A stretch of DNA of 64,000 bases from Perkinsus marinus ATCC 50983. Lineage: Eukaryota > Perkinsozoa > Perkinsida > Perkinsidae. Under the pieces are notes generated by a model that worked only from the letters and a program-made list of their open reading frames with translations, was not told the origin of the DNA and ran no database searches. The translations under genes and the position numbers were made by a program. Below are positions 44,134-55,499 of the stretch, in pieces. The DNA lies in the NCBI RefSeq assembly GCF_000006405.1, contig NW_003211319.1, positions 2,459-66,458 on the forward strand. The letters run 5' to 3'. The number at the start of each line of letters is the position of its first letter. Position 1 is the first letter of the stretch.

Positions 44134-47100
44134 ATGATGACACTTTGCAGCTATTATTTCCAACTTCATCAATATTGTAGTCAAGACATGAGAAGGCGGC
44201 GAAGAGCACCCTTATGGGTCGCTCTAGCGGCCCTTGTCGTGGTCACCCGCTGTGTTACTCCGGGACTGTCCTCGCCCTCCCCCCGGCTGTCAATAGTGGC
44301 TAACATGTCGGCCGAGGAGATCGCCTCACTACCAGTATCGTCCCTGGCCTCTCTCACCAAAGGTCTATGGCACACTCTCACTCCCCTTCAAGTGTCCAGG
44401 CTGCCACTACGCACCTTAGGGGAGATTCCTGTGCAAGCGGTGACTCTAGAAACCCTTGCTAGCTACCCCCCTAGGACGTTCAAGCATAGCCTGCCTCCTC
44501 CTAGCCAAATGGAGGCCAATCAGCCGTCCATCAGCGATCAGCAACGAATACTGTCCCAATTCGATTCTGATGCCTCTATCACGCCCGAGTCGCTCCTGCA
44601 TGAGGGCGCTGCTGCCCATGCTATGTTGTTGCAACCTATGAGAGGCTATTGGAGTGATTGGACGTACGTTGAGGTTGCTGCTTCGCTCCGGTGTGATTTC
44701 GTGTGTCTGTCTTATTTTAGAACTTGGTACTGCGATAAGTACTTTTGGTGGCAATGGTGTGGTACGGTTGCGTTCAAGAGAACGGAAGCTCTGAGGGACA
44801 AGATCAAGAAAATGGCTGCTAGGGTGAAGCAGGCAGAAACTGAGTGAGTGCTTTATTTAATACCCTAACCCGGGATCGAACCCGGGTCCCATCCAATGTG
44901 TATGATGTTCTCTCTCAGGTCTCAGCAGATAACCAACCAGATGGATCAATTCCGATTAAATGACAGTATGGTCCTCGTCGATCCTGAGCAGAAGTAAGTA
45001 CTTGCAATCTCGCCTTTGTTAATGTGCTTCCTCAGGCACGACGGGTTGACCTCGAGAGCGTCTTCTCTACTCAAGGCTGTGTTAGTAGAGCAGCCCGCAG
45101 TGGTAGGCCACTTGCTGCCCATAGAGTTGCCTCATCACTGTTTTTAGGGGAAAGCCTTCGAAGGACTCTACCCGAAGATGCGAGATCTAGAAGAGTGAGA
45201 GGAATGGGGCTGTGACGTTTTCAAGGAAATCATTTTTTTCAGCGAGATTAAATCAGAAGTCGACATGAACAAACAATCGATGGCGGATAAGTTCACGGAG
45301 GTAGCGCAATGTCGTTCCGTGGTTGTTCTCATTGTCTTTTGATAGACATCTCAAGTGGTGGCCAACAACCTCAAACAACAGGCGAAGCACGTATTAGGGC
45401 AGACTGTGAAGATGGACAAAAATCTGCATAAGGTTGGTGTGGCCGTGGCGACTCCTTCGGCCGAATTTTCCTTTTTCTTGTGTGATTGTAGATGAAAGCA
45501 GTATTGGAGGAATATATGTTTGTGATCCTCAGCTGAGCTCAGGAGTTTCCTCACTAATTATAGGAATTTATATTCACAGAAACCGACAAGAACCTCTCAA
45601 AATTTCCTCAGAATTTTTATATCATCACCGACATATGCAGTTGATGATGTGCTGGTATGTCCTATTGAGATCGGAAGCTGTTGGGTAGTGTCCTGATGGT
45701 GAATACGGCAGAGCCCTTGGTGCTGCGTGACATTCTGATCGGCGGTTGAATTTGGACACCAGCTCACCCGATCCGATCGGGATTTTCTATTTTATAGGCG
45801 CTGAGAAAGCTGAGTAGAGGTGTTCTCAAGAACTCGAGAACAGTAGCAAAAGGATCATTGAAGGCGCTGAAAGAGGCCGAGAAGGACAGCTCTAGGGTGG
45901 GGTTGGGGTAGCCTCTCGAGTCAAGTTGGCATGCTCTAGTGGTAACGTAGCATTGTTGACACACTAGAGGTTGATGGTTCGATTCCCCGCTAAGGCTGTT
46001 TGCAAGCACGATTCGTCAATATCTACTTCGCGTCTCCCTCAGGTAGAAAGGAAGAGCGGTAAACTACTGGACACGGCCACTCGCGTGATAGCGATAGTGA
46101 ATAAATTGATGGCCAATACCACACCTAGCAAGCATCGTCTATTGATGTACCTTCGCGAGCCTCCTTACTCATCTACACATAGCGTTCAGGACTATTCTGG
46201 ATCAGCTGAAGCAGAAGTTGTTCCAGCAGCGGGTGCGCCAACAGAGCCTTGTACGGCCCTATGAGCAGCGGGTAGGGTACTTGCACGGATCGCCCTTTAT
46301 AGTGTGCTCATCAGCAAAAGAGAGAAATGGATAGGGAAAGGAAGGCGGTTATTGACCTCATGAAGCGGGACTCACGTGCTGCTCTCTACAACGCTGAGAA
46401 GGAGTTCTCAAGGGGAGTCAATGGTAGATTGTCGAGGCTGAGGTCACAGAGAGCCGTTATTCAACGGACGCAGAATCAGGTGGGAGTAGTCGATATTGTG
46501 GTATGTGATGGTGACCAGCAGGATCTGAGTCGAGAGAATAAGGCCTTGAGAGAGTGGCTGAGCTCGGAAGGGAAGAAGGAGGATTCGGTGAACAGGAAAG
46601 CAGCGGACGCGGGAGAGGCCGTTGAAAGACAGCTGCTTGCTAGCGAGTAAGTACGATCTGATGGCTTGGCGCTGATGGTACCGTTCAGGGAGAGCATGAT
46701 ACAGCATAAACGACGGATGGCAGATCAGCTGCAGGAGGTGGAAGGCAATTTGAAAGCGGTTGATAATGTTGTGGATAGAAGGCTCATGGCCTCGAGTGAC
46801 AGCATGCAGAGACAGGTTGGTTGGCGTTGATTGATTCCCATGACTCTGTCTCGATAGTTATTGGGGGAGTCTGAGCTCATTAACGGTGACCTGAAGAAGC
46901 AGGTTGACGAGGAGAGAGAGCGTGCCTCGGGAAGGGTGCTGAGAGGCTCATCTGTGTAGGCTGGGAATTGGTGTTATTCAGAACGTCTACTTCGAAGCTC
47001 AAGTCGGGGACGTAACGAGACAAGCTGCCATTGAAAAGCAGGAGGAAGCTCGGGGGGTCGATGGAGCTGAGCGGAACCTGGCCAACGAGGAAAGTCGGGC

Positions 47101-50100
47101 GGAACACGACATTGCTTCTGCTGGTCAAAAACAAGAGTGAGTTCACACATTGGAGTCTCCATAATACTTGTCGGAATTTTCAGAGTTCGCGTGCGGAGCC
47201 TCCTCGAGCACGGGAAGGGCGAGGTTGATGGAGTGGCTGGTGCGATTGCTAGTGGGGGAGCGGATGAGCTCTCTCGACTGGATTCTATAATGAGTGAGGA
47301 GTTTGGGACAATATTCATATGGTCAACTACCTGAGTTGGTGGCAATATGGAAATTGTGAGGATTCCTCACAACTGTGGAGGACTACACAGTGTGGTGTCA
47401 GTATTCACGCACTAAGTTTCCTCAGTGGGGAAATTTGGCGGATTCCACCCGAACTCGTGTGTGAACTTGTATGATTAGTGAGGAAACTCCTGAGGAAAGC
47501 GAACGTATATTCCAGTACTGTGAATGAGATATCTGTGGACAGTTGTTCGAATGAAACCGCGATATGATGCTCAGCTGGATGGTCTCAGGCTCGCTCACAG
47601 CAACTAAGACCGCTCTCACCAAGTCCATGGAGGAAGATATGGGCGGCGTGGCCGAGGCCCAGCGAGGAGAGTTCAGTCGGCTGAGGGAGAATGTGAATAA
47701 CGCCTATAACGATACCGAGGATGGTGGGTCCGGAGTGGCCTTCTGAGAGGAAGCTCTTCTATGTGGTAGGCATGTTTGAATTGGACAGAGTTCTGTCGAG
47801 TATGGTCGGGGGCATGCAGTCATCTGTTGACGGTCAAGAAGACCTGAGGAAGGGTCTGCAAGGGATGTCTGCTATTCTTGAAAAGGAGGCGGCTAAGGCT
47901 AATGGCGACATACGGGATATCACTGGGTAAGAGCTGGGAGTAATGCTGTGGGGTGGAGTCTCTGTGCTGTCAGTGAGAGCGCTATGGCGTTGCGGCATCG
48001 CTCGGCTGAGTTCAAACAGGAGGAGGTAGACGCCGTAAGAGACGTTGATGGGGTATTGGACAATGCTATAGGAGGCATGAAAGGGCGAATGAAGGTGACG
48101 ATAATGATGACGACGATCTGGGCGTTGCTTCTCAACCAGATCTTGTGCTACTTGCTGTACTTACCTTATGAAAATTGATCCTGGAACGCCTCTGTGTACT
48201 GGTTGATATCGAAAGTCTTGTGCCCTCAGGATGAGCAGAAGGGTATGATGCGTAGCTTGAGAGGAATGCTGAGTGAGCTGGGCAGTAACGAGGAAGGTGT
48301 ATCGGCAGTCTATGATGAAGCACAGGGGGGACTGGCTAGGGTAGGGCTATGTTGGCTATGTGCTGTTGTTATTCCCCTCCTAGGTGGCTACTAAGCTGAG
48401 AGAGTATAAAGGTGATGTAGTAGAAGAGAACAACAAGTTGCAGAAGTACTTAGTCGATGCTCAAGGCCAGGAGGCCCAGGCTGCGCTTAAGGTCAGTTGG
48501 GGGTATACAAGGAAAATATGCGGTGTTTGGTATTAGATAGCAGATGGAGTTGAGCGCGACGGCTTGGCTAGGATCGCCCAGACGAGGAAGCTTCTCATGG
48601 AAGCGCGGCAGAAGGCTGAGGAGGGCACATCGGAGAGAGACAAGCAACGAGCTAGAGAGCTCAGGGATGAAGTGAGAGGCTATGTGTGTTATGGTGGTAG
48701 AGTAGTGGTGATGATTAGATAAGCCAGATTGATGACATGCTCAACGCTGCTGTACAGCGAGAATATAAAAGTCGGGCGGCTCTCGCGAGTGTTGACAGCA
48801 TGTGAGGCCCCCCTGGTCCATCTCGTTTGACTTCTGTTTGTCCTTTAGTGGTGATAGTATACGTAATCGAGGGAGCGCGTTCCACGACATAGGTGTTGAA
48901 GAAACGCAGAATGTTGAGAAGGAGTCCGAGCGTTTCGTCACCACTCGGAGAGACCTCATGTGAGTCTTCGGACTGCGTCTTCAGTGCGGACGCGCTGGCT
49001 TTACAGGCAGCAGTTGGCACGTTATAAAAATGAGATAGAGAGAGCTCGGGGGTCGCTAGCCAGGGGAGTGCAGGTCTTGGACCGAGGGGTTCGGGATAGG
49101 ACCGAAGATATGAAGGAAAGTATCAAGTTGGGCAGGGAGGGCCTTGCGGTGAGTCAGCAGCTGCCCTGAGTCGCATCAGCCTGCTGCGCTGTAGCGTATT
49201 GTTGGGGGCATTGCGGCTATCATGTTGAAGGCATGGAAGGCTGAGCTGGAGGAGATTCTTAACGGGGACATGACGCAGGTTGGGAGGATTGTGGCTTCGA
49301 GTGGATGATGAACGACGGCTATTCAGGATGAGAAGGTTCAAGCTATCAGACGACTGCTCGAGAGCGGACGAGGGAAATTTGGTCACGACGCAGCCGCAGT
49401 TGCAGAGGTGAGGACTTGCATGCGGCCTTTGGGGGTTTCAACGACTCCAGCGTTGGAATATATATTTGCTCTCCTCAGCTCAGCTGGGAGGTTCCTGAAG
49501 TTACATATGTGTTGAAAATTTATGAGTAGAAGTGTATAGACCAATGAGAATTTTTCCGATGTCATCAAGATGTGCGTATTTCGCGCTCACACTCATCGGC
49601 TCAGGAGAGGAACAATGCTGCTACGAAGCTAGCCTTCGCTCTCGATAGCATTATCAAGCAAGCAGGGTAGTAGGCCCTCAGCTAGTCCGGTGTGAATGTA
49701 TGGTGTCTGGCAGGAAACTCGGCCTTAGTGGTGATGAGATGCATGCGTACGTCCAGAGAAAGCTTGAGAAGGAAGCGGGGGTGACCACTGAGGAGTTCGA
49801 GAGGGTCAAAGCACAGCTCGGTGGGGATCTATCCAAATTCAAGTAAGAATGAAAATTACTTCCGAAATTTCTAAAAGTTTGCAGTCTGGACTTCTGGGGG
49901 TTATCAACTCATCTCCATAGCCTAAAACTGAACTAATTTAATACTGTCCTTTTACAAGTTTTGTTTTAATCGACTGCCATCCTCACCTCTCGAGGATTTC
50001 CTGTTTGTCTCCTGTCGCATACTCGTAAGTTCGGCACGGCTGTCGCGGAATGCTACTTTCGAAGCTGAATCAGCTCTCTGTGCTCATCTCGTTGAGCGGT

Positions 50101-51318
50101 ACCGTCTATGCAAGCGAACTGTGTGTACTATGTCGTTTTCAGAGAAATGATGGCGAATGAGAAATCGAAAGCCATCGAGATGCTCAAGGTGAGCCCGCGC
50201 CTCGACAGCAGTACGCTGCTCCTACTGTCCTCCATTCAGGAGCAGGAGGTCGGCGAGGCCCTCAGAGCTTCCAGCGTCGATACCGGCTTGGGCGACTTGG
50301 GTAACGCTCTGTTGCGGGCGGCCTTGGAGGATGGTGGCCAGCTCGGGTGAGTAGTCGTAAACCTCGTCGAGCTTACCATGTGAGATGCTGCCAGGTATAA
50401 CTCTCTCGCGGCTGGGCGGTACATCAGCGATGCCCGCTCGACTGAAGGTGTTTTTGCTCATGAAGCACGTAGTCTTGCCCATTCGGCTCTGTAAGTTTAC
50501 TGGCATCTCGATATGAGTTAAACGTGTGCGATCATCGACTTGCGTTCCATCCTGTTACCTTTTCAGAGCAATGGACCAAAAACTACTTGAAGACATCGCG
50601 GCAGAAAAGGGCGTTAAGATGGAGGAGACGGCCAGGGTGGAACATGTACAGGCGAGCTTTGTCTCTCTGGTGGAAGATGCGCTAGTTGAGGTATGAAATT
50701 ATTTTGAAAAGTCGCTCCATGCTCACCATCTCAAGATACAGAAAGAGATGAACAGGACGAGCAGTGCTATCAGTAGCATTGAAGGCCTTGGCGGGCCTAG
50801 CGATGAACGTGAGCACACTAGCTTGTTAGGAATGCGACAGTTGAGGTATTTTTAGTTGAGAAGAACTTGGGGGATCTTGCGAAGAGAACTGCTACTGCCA
50901 ACAATGACTTGGACAAGTGAGCCTACTGGTGTTGACCTTGAGGGAATGTGTTTCAAGTAGATTGAAAGCGTCTTACGATCCTATATTTGACGAGATGAAG
51001 AAGAAACTAATGGCCTATGGAAAGGAGCAGAGAAAGGCTAAAGATGCTCAACTGTGAGAGAAGCTGTTTTTCGACCCCCTCTGTATTGTTCGCATCTCGT
51101 TAGCAAGGAAAAGAAGAGTATTCAGAAGCGTTTCTCAGCGGTAGATTCTGAACTGGGAAGAGCCAGGAGCAGGCTGTGGGCTCAAGTCCAAGGGTGGGCA
51201 TCACATTTGTTGAGACGCTGTGTAGGGGTGTTTTTTCCTCAGGAATATCGCGAAGGATGTTCAGGCGTACCAGAAGTCGTTTGCCGAGGGTCAGGATGAA
51301 TTCAATCGCAAGAAATGA
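44134..51318 (+). CDS. Large secreted coiled-coil protein, paralogue B
   Basis: The frame opens at 44134. The ATG at 44188 (MRRRRRAPLWVALAALVVVT) gives a good signal peptide. The first exon ends GYWSDW, and a 56-bp intron leads to WYCDKYFWWQWCGTVAFKRT. This matches the second exon of paralogue A in position, phase and the C-x4-FW…CG-x-VAF pattern. The rest is heptad helix, for example KIKKMAARVKQAE, KTQLDQLRLQ-like segments and NIAKDVQAYQKSFAEGQDEF, ending at the stop 51316-51318. Introns are again 45-75 bp unless enlarged by 150-bp repeats or B-box-like sequences. It is the same direction as paralogue A and 280 bp downstream, so a tandem duplication. Exons in the middle were read only coarsely. 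Confidence 0.7.
45506..45655 (+). repeat. 150-bp dispersed repeat, copy 12
   Basis: GGAGGAATATATGTTTGTGA, TCAGCTGAGCTCAGGAGTTT, CTCACTAATTATAGG, CAGAATTTTTATATCATCAC. It lies in an intron of paralogue B. Confidence 0.9.
47308..47515 (-). repeat. 150-bp dispersed repeat, copy 13 (inverted, expanded)
   Basis: TTCATATGGTCAACTACCTG, GGTGGCAATATGGAAATT, then GTGTGAACTTGTATGATTAG and GAGGAAAGCGAACGTATATT. It is about 50 bp longer than other copies. It lies in an intron of paralogue B. Confidence 0.8.
49450..49580 (+). repeat. 150-bp dispersed repeat, copy 14
   Basis: TTGGAATATATATTTGCTCT, CTCAGCTCAGCTGGGAGG, GTGTATAGACCAATGAGAA, GTCATCAAGATGTGCG. It lies in an intron of paralogue B. Confidence 0.8.
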
Positions 51319-51580
51319 CATGCGCATGCTTTGAGACACAGCTGGATAGTCTGAATGGACTGCATTTTACTGATCAGAAGTGTTGCTTTATCAGTCATGA
51401 AAAAGGAACCATGCCAATAACCTTCTTGAGAAAGACCGTAACTGGACGGTTTTCGCGCTTAACTAACGTTAAGCGCCCAACGCTTAGTACAAGTACGTCC
51501 GTTGCGGGATTAGTAAAGGGAATATCGGTTTATGACGTTGATAGTAGCTCTATTATAGTTAGTATCACTATCATTACCTA

Positions 51581-52201
51581 ATGGGGATCCCCGTAGACAG
51601 CGACCCTCTTGAGACTCAAGCCTCAGTTGAGTTAGCACTGGGAAGACTCGACCTTGAGCCAGGTGACACCACAAACTCTACATCCTCCCCTACGATGAGT
51701 CAGACGTCTTCACTACTTGGCAGTGGTGGCGATCACTATGACAGCTACTACGAAAATATCTCGGATGATAATGATTACAGCGACGAGCCCGACAGCGAGG
51801 ATCGAGAAGATTATGACGACAACATGGATCGCATCGATGATTTTGATTGGGATGATGATGCTTATGATGATGACCAGAGTACTCTTGGTGATGAATCAAT
51901 GACGGATTCGGCGATGCTTTATGCTTATGATGATGACAGGAGTACCCTTGGTGATGAATCCTCTTCCAGAAGACATACGTGCTTTCCACATTGGTTGACT
52001 TCCACAATGGAATACATTGGTCGTAAAATCCGATCTGCATACCACTACGTTCAGAGTGCATGGGAGAAGCTATGCTGGTACATAGATCTAGTTGTGTACA
52101 TGTTCACAGGCTACACAGGCAAGCCTCGCGGCAGATTAACCCTATCCGTTGGTACTTATGATAAAAAATATTTACATTTTCAACCCCCAACAATCACCTA
52201 A
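51581..52201 (+). CDS. Asp-rich protein with internal duplication
   Basis: A single-exon frame of 206 codons from ATG at 51581. The first part is Ser/Thr-rich. The centre is strongly acidic (DDNDYSDEPDSEDREDYDDN). It contains a repeated block, AYDDDQSTLGDES and AYDDDRSTLGDES, about 25 residues apart. The C-terminal third is different: HWLTSTMEYIGRKIRSAYHY, then a hydrophobic stretch WYIDLVVYMFTGYTG. The acidic centre could bind calcium or basic partners; that is inference. No family is recognised. An open stretch immediately upstream (51315-51581) overlaps the start by one base and may be leader. Confidence 0.6.
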   Translation: MGIPVDSDPLETQASVELALGRLDLEPGDTTNSTSSPTMSQTSSLLGSGGDHYDSYYENISDDNDYSDEPDSEDREDYDDNMDRIDDFDWDDDAYDDDQSTLGDESMTDSAMLYAYDDDRSTLGDESSSRRHTCFPHWLTSTMEYIGRKIRSAYHYVQSAWEKLCWYIDLVVYMFTGYTGKPRGRLTLSVGTYDKKYLHFQPPTIT

Positions 52202-52819
52202 TCGAATGATTTGATTATATTACCAGTTTTTCCTGGTTCAGTCACTTGGTTTTGTTCGAAGTACATAAAACAAACGAATCGTGAGCTCAAAGACCTGCCT
52301 AATCACGTCGTCTGTTGTCCTATCACGCTACCCCCAATCACAATAGAAATCAACAACGAACGCTTGTAACTTCAGGTGTCGTTAATCTCGTGAAAAAGCT
52401 GCGATCATCTGGGGAAGGACTTTTTAGGAGCCATCAAAGTTTCTGGAGATATACACTCGATGATTCAAAGTTTCTTCGGCTATTCGCTAGGCCAAAATAT
52501 ACGTTGTACTCCTTGTTGAACACAACAGTGCCAACGATGAACGAACAACAGCTAAGATGACATGGTTAAAGGGATTCTGGGCGGAGCGAATGCGACGAAC
52601 AAGAGTCGTAGGTTGAGGACAATGAGTATCTGAACAGAAGAAGAACAGCGTCGAAGAATGAACAAGCAAAAAACAATGAAAAAATGAACAATGAAAAAGC
52701 GACCTACGACCCGGAGGTGCTAGTGTATCCAGTAGAAGTGGTCCCTGTCGATCGTGAGCTCCTCGAACACGAGTAGCACGAGTTGCTGCCGTAGCTTGTC
52801 GATCTCGATGAGCGGGACG

Positions 52820-53224
52820 TGCGGTACGAAGCGGTACGGCTTTTTTCAGACGTAGCACGCGGAGGCTCGGTTTGAGGCCGGCGGAACTTCTGAGGAGACT
52901 GATTCAGTAATCCAGACCATTCCGACCTACTCCACAAGCTAACGGTTCTTGTCTACAAGAGCGGACGAAAGCCATCTCGTCTACAGGGTAGTTACCGAAC
53001 TGCATGTAGTCTGACAAAAATGATCCGCATCGTTGAAACGATAGCGCTTCAATTTGGAAGTAAACCGAGTCGGCGGTCGACTGACCTGTCTTGTATTCCG
53101 GGAAGCCGGCGATAACAGCGTAAGGTGGTTGAAGGTCATAAAGCACCTTGGGTCTGAGTAGTGGCGGACGCTGGCTCGAATGTCTAAGGCAAGCATGATG
53201 ATAGTGAAGGGCGATCAGACTCAC
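52820..53224 (-). CDS. Unrecognised gene, partial
   Basis: A minus-strand exon (about 52945-53224) encodes LRPKVLYDLQPPYAVIAGFP, SVYFQIEALSFQRCGSFLSD and YMQFGNYPVDEMAFVRSC. Donor GTAGGTCGG and acceptor CTCCTCAG define a 41-bp intron. The next exon adds VPPASNRASACYV and a stop near 52847. Composition is convincingly coding. The start is not located; the frame is open toward 53224. No family recognised. Confidence 0.45.
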
Positions 53225-53446
53225 TTCCTCGTTCTTCTTCTATGCTTCCTAGATCCTCTCTCACTCACAACAGCGTTGCACTTGCAGCAGCGGACGACGA
53301 CCCTTTCGGTCGTACCAGCATCGGTCTTCGCTTCAGCGGCTGACATATAGAGGCTCTACAAACCCAGCGTCACCACCGATAGCCCGGGAGCATCTGTGAC
53401 CAACACGACGTTACTCTAGCCACCGAAACTTGGTATGCAATCATGC

Positions 53447-53644
53447 TCAGGTTTTCCTTCTACTGGGTGAGTCGACTGGCCTCGAGGCCCCTGCAGAAGG
53501 CGATGTCAAAATGGTGTGGTAGCAAATGATTAGCAGGTAAGACGACAAAGCTTCTCTGGCCCATCCCTCGAGTGTGGAATCCAAATTACATGTCGGATAC
53601 TCTAACAGTATTTGGGTTCCTCCGACAGGAGGTCTCCGCGTCAT
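53447..53644 (-). CDS. Possible exon, unrecognised
   Basis: Minus-strand frame ending at 53447. It includes TQILLEYPTCNLDSTLEGWA and LSSYLLIICYHTILTSPSAG and may be an upstream or paralogous exon of the preceding entry. Weak. Confidence 0.3.
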   Translation of the reverse strand: MTRRPPVGGTQILLEYPTCNLDSTLEGWAREALSSYLLIICYHTILTSPSAGASRPVDSPSRRKT

Positions 53645-53946
53645 AGTTCAACTCAGGGACTTTTCATAGGCATCCGTAATGAGAGTCGGGCCAAGTACTC
53701 TTTCAGGAGTTGTCACTGGTGGCTGATGACAAACACGCAAGGAAATTGAAAAAATGACGATGCTCAAGAGATAATCTTGCGCTCTTGTTCTACCTTAGAA
53801 CTCCTTAACGCATAATTTTTGTCGACTCGTGAAAGTTGGCCTTCTTAGGTTACGAATCCTAATACGGACTGTTCGCGTTGATAGGATGTGATTCCCAGGG
53901 ATCGAACCCGCGCCCTCCCTGCTGCTCTAGTTGTTTTGTGGCATCA

Positions 53947-55005
53947 ATGTCGTCATCTTCTACTATTCGGCTGGACTGGATCGAACCAACACTGACAGAC
54001 CTGCCGTCGGATGCCAAGGAGATCGCTACCTATAACTGGCATCCTTCTTCAACAACTGAGGTTCCTAGAATCATCGTGCCGGGCTTGCCGCCCTTCCTCA
54101 TAGACTCACAAGAGCCTCCTAAGCTCGAATACGATCAAGGGACGTTCTTCTGCGATGAGAACCTGTATCGCCAAAAAGAGTCTCCGACAGAGTCCCTGTT
54201 CCAAGCCGTGGCGGTCTGTACACCAGACTTTGACTGGCAGGCAGTAGACATAGTCACCGACCGAAACAATCTCCGAAAGCTGATGCGAGCTCTCCAGCCG
54301 AATTGGGACACCTTTGATGACCAGTCCTTTCAAATAGACCTTGACGTCGTCGGTAGGACTATTGTCCTCACACGAGTTGGGCCAGCGGAGGCACAAGTTT
54401 TCGGTTGTGGTCACTCGTTTGAACGCCAAATGACTACTGCCAGCACACTGGGGTCTTTCCGCCGAGTTGTTGCTCTCAACCTTGGCAGTGTGTCTCTCGT
54501 TGTGCGGTCGGAGATCGATGCCGTTGACGGTGGTGCCTGGCGGTCGGTGTCACGGAAAGCTGAATGGTCGAGCCTTCCCGGAAGCCGCATTGAAATGAAG
54601 CGAGGAGGCGGGTTGAAGAATGGCAGCGAATGCCCCCATTACTGGGAACTCAAAACGAAGTCGGTGAAGCGAAGGTTCGACTGGGCCGACGTCTACGGTC
54701 AACTCTGCCTTGGTGATGTACACAATTTGCTCATCGCTCGTACGAAGTGGACTGAAGTGGCATCAATGGAATCACTCAGTCGTGATCAGGTTGGGGTCCG
54801 AGGTCGATTCTTCGATCTCTTTGGTCGCCTAGAAGCCTTATTGAAGAGCATCATTGAGAGTGTGCGGCGGTCTAAAGAGGAACCCGGAGGACCCCAGTCC
54901 TACGTTGTTTCGTGGGATGGATGGTATCCTGTATTGAAAATAAAACCACAACGAACATCGAGGGTGAGCAAGGCAGCGAGAGCATTGATTGAAGACGTAC
55001 ATTAG
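53947..55005 (+). CDS. Intron-less protein resembling a DXO/RAI1-related nuclease family
   Basis: A frame of 352 codons from the ATG at 53947. The frame is also open upstream to 53878, but those codons lie in a tRNA-like B-box sequence and are probably not translated. Segments in order: VPGLPPFLIDSQEPPKLEYD, QGTFFCDENLYRQ, VDIVTDRNNLRKLMRALQPN, FQIDLDVVGRTIVLTRVG, GCGHSFERQMT, VSLVVRSEIDAVDGG, HY-WELKTKSVKRRFD and YGQLCLGDVHNLLIARTKWT. E-x-D followed by E-x-K is the metal-site pattern of DXO/RAI1 and PD-(D/E)XK-type nucleases. The overall order matches a family I recall chiefly from filamentous fungi, often misannotated there. It may hydrolyse RNA 5' ends; that is inference. Lack of introns is exceptional here. 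Confidence 0.6.
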   Translation: MSSSSTIRLDWIEPTLTDLPSDAKEIATYNWHPSSTTEVPRIIVPGLPPFLIDSQEPPKLEYDQGTFFCDENLYRQKESPTESLFQAVAVCTPDFDWQAVDIVTDRNNLRKLMRALQPNWDTFDDQSFQIDLDVVGRTIVLTRVGPAEAQVFGCGHSFERQMTTASTLGSFRRVVALNLGSVSLVVRSEIDAVDGGAWRSVSRKAEWSSLPGSRIEMKRGGGLKNGSECPHYWELKTKSVKRRFDWADVYGQLCLGDVHNLLIARTKWTEVASMESLSRDQVGVRGRFFDLFGRLEALLKSIIESVRRSKEEPGGPQSYVVSWDGWYPVLKIKPQRTSRVSKAARALIEDVH

Positions 55006-55139
55006 GTTTCATCTCAGTTTACTTTAGCGTTGATTATCGTGATACCATTCTGCCTTGAAAAGTGCTGTTGAGTTATACTGTAGTTGGATGAGTATCAAGC
55101 GATGGCAACGGTTTTGGGGCCTAGTGTTTACCTCCTAAT

Positions 55140-55360
55140 GCTGTGATAAGTATTTACCGCTGTTCTCGAGCCGTTTTGTCTATTCGCTGTGACGGCATTA
55201 ACGCTCAAGACAGCAGAGCTCGTTTTCAAGTTGCATATCGGATTCAGCTCAAAGTCAGCCATCGAAGGCGTTAGATTCCTAGCTAACACACCCCTCACAC
55301 TTGTTTGGGACTTAGCGAGGACACTAACGGGGCACCAGAAACCTATCGGCAAGGTTGGTA
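55140..55360 (+). CDS. Possible exon, unrecognised
   Basis: Plus-strand open segment: VTALTLKTAELVFKLHIGFS, then IEGVRFLANTPLTLVWDLAR, up to GKP-type residues before a possible GTTGGT donor at 55352. It looks membrane-associated. The reverse strand is also open. Weak. Confidence 0.3.
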
Positions 55361-55499
55361 TAATGATGAGACTATCGGAGAGGAAAGGTATTCTGCGACA
55401 TCGAAATTGGCATGTATGTGACAAGCTGAGATGTGTGTCATCTTCGAGATAATGATCAAGTTGCGTCAGAGCAACAGATCTCCCCCTCATATTGGCAGC

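Noticed and set aside
34277-44680. Shared GYW-x-x-W phrase at the end of the first exon in three genes (34277, 37198, 44188)
   Set aside because: For the two coiled-coil paralogues it is real homology. In the 34277 gene the surrounding sequence differs and fits a PH-like start, so I treat that match as coincidence.
44863-44905. Possible tRNA gene (perfect CCCGGGTTCGATCCCGGG-like T arm on the minus strand)
   Set aside because: No D arm, anticodon arm or acceptor stem can be folded around it, and it sits in a 75-bp intron.
45915-46005. tRNA-like sequence with TAGTGGTAAC and GGTTCGATTCCCC
   Set aside because: A D-loop and a T-loop motif are present, but the acceptor and anticodon stems do not pair and the length does not fit. 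Kept only as part of the B-box observation.
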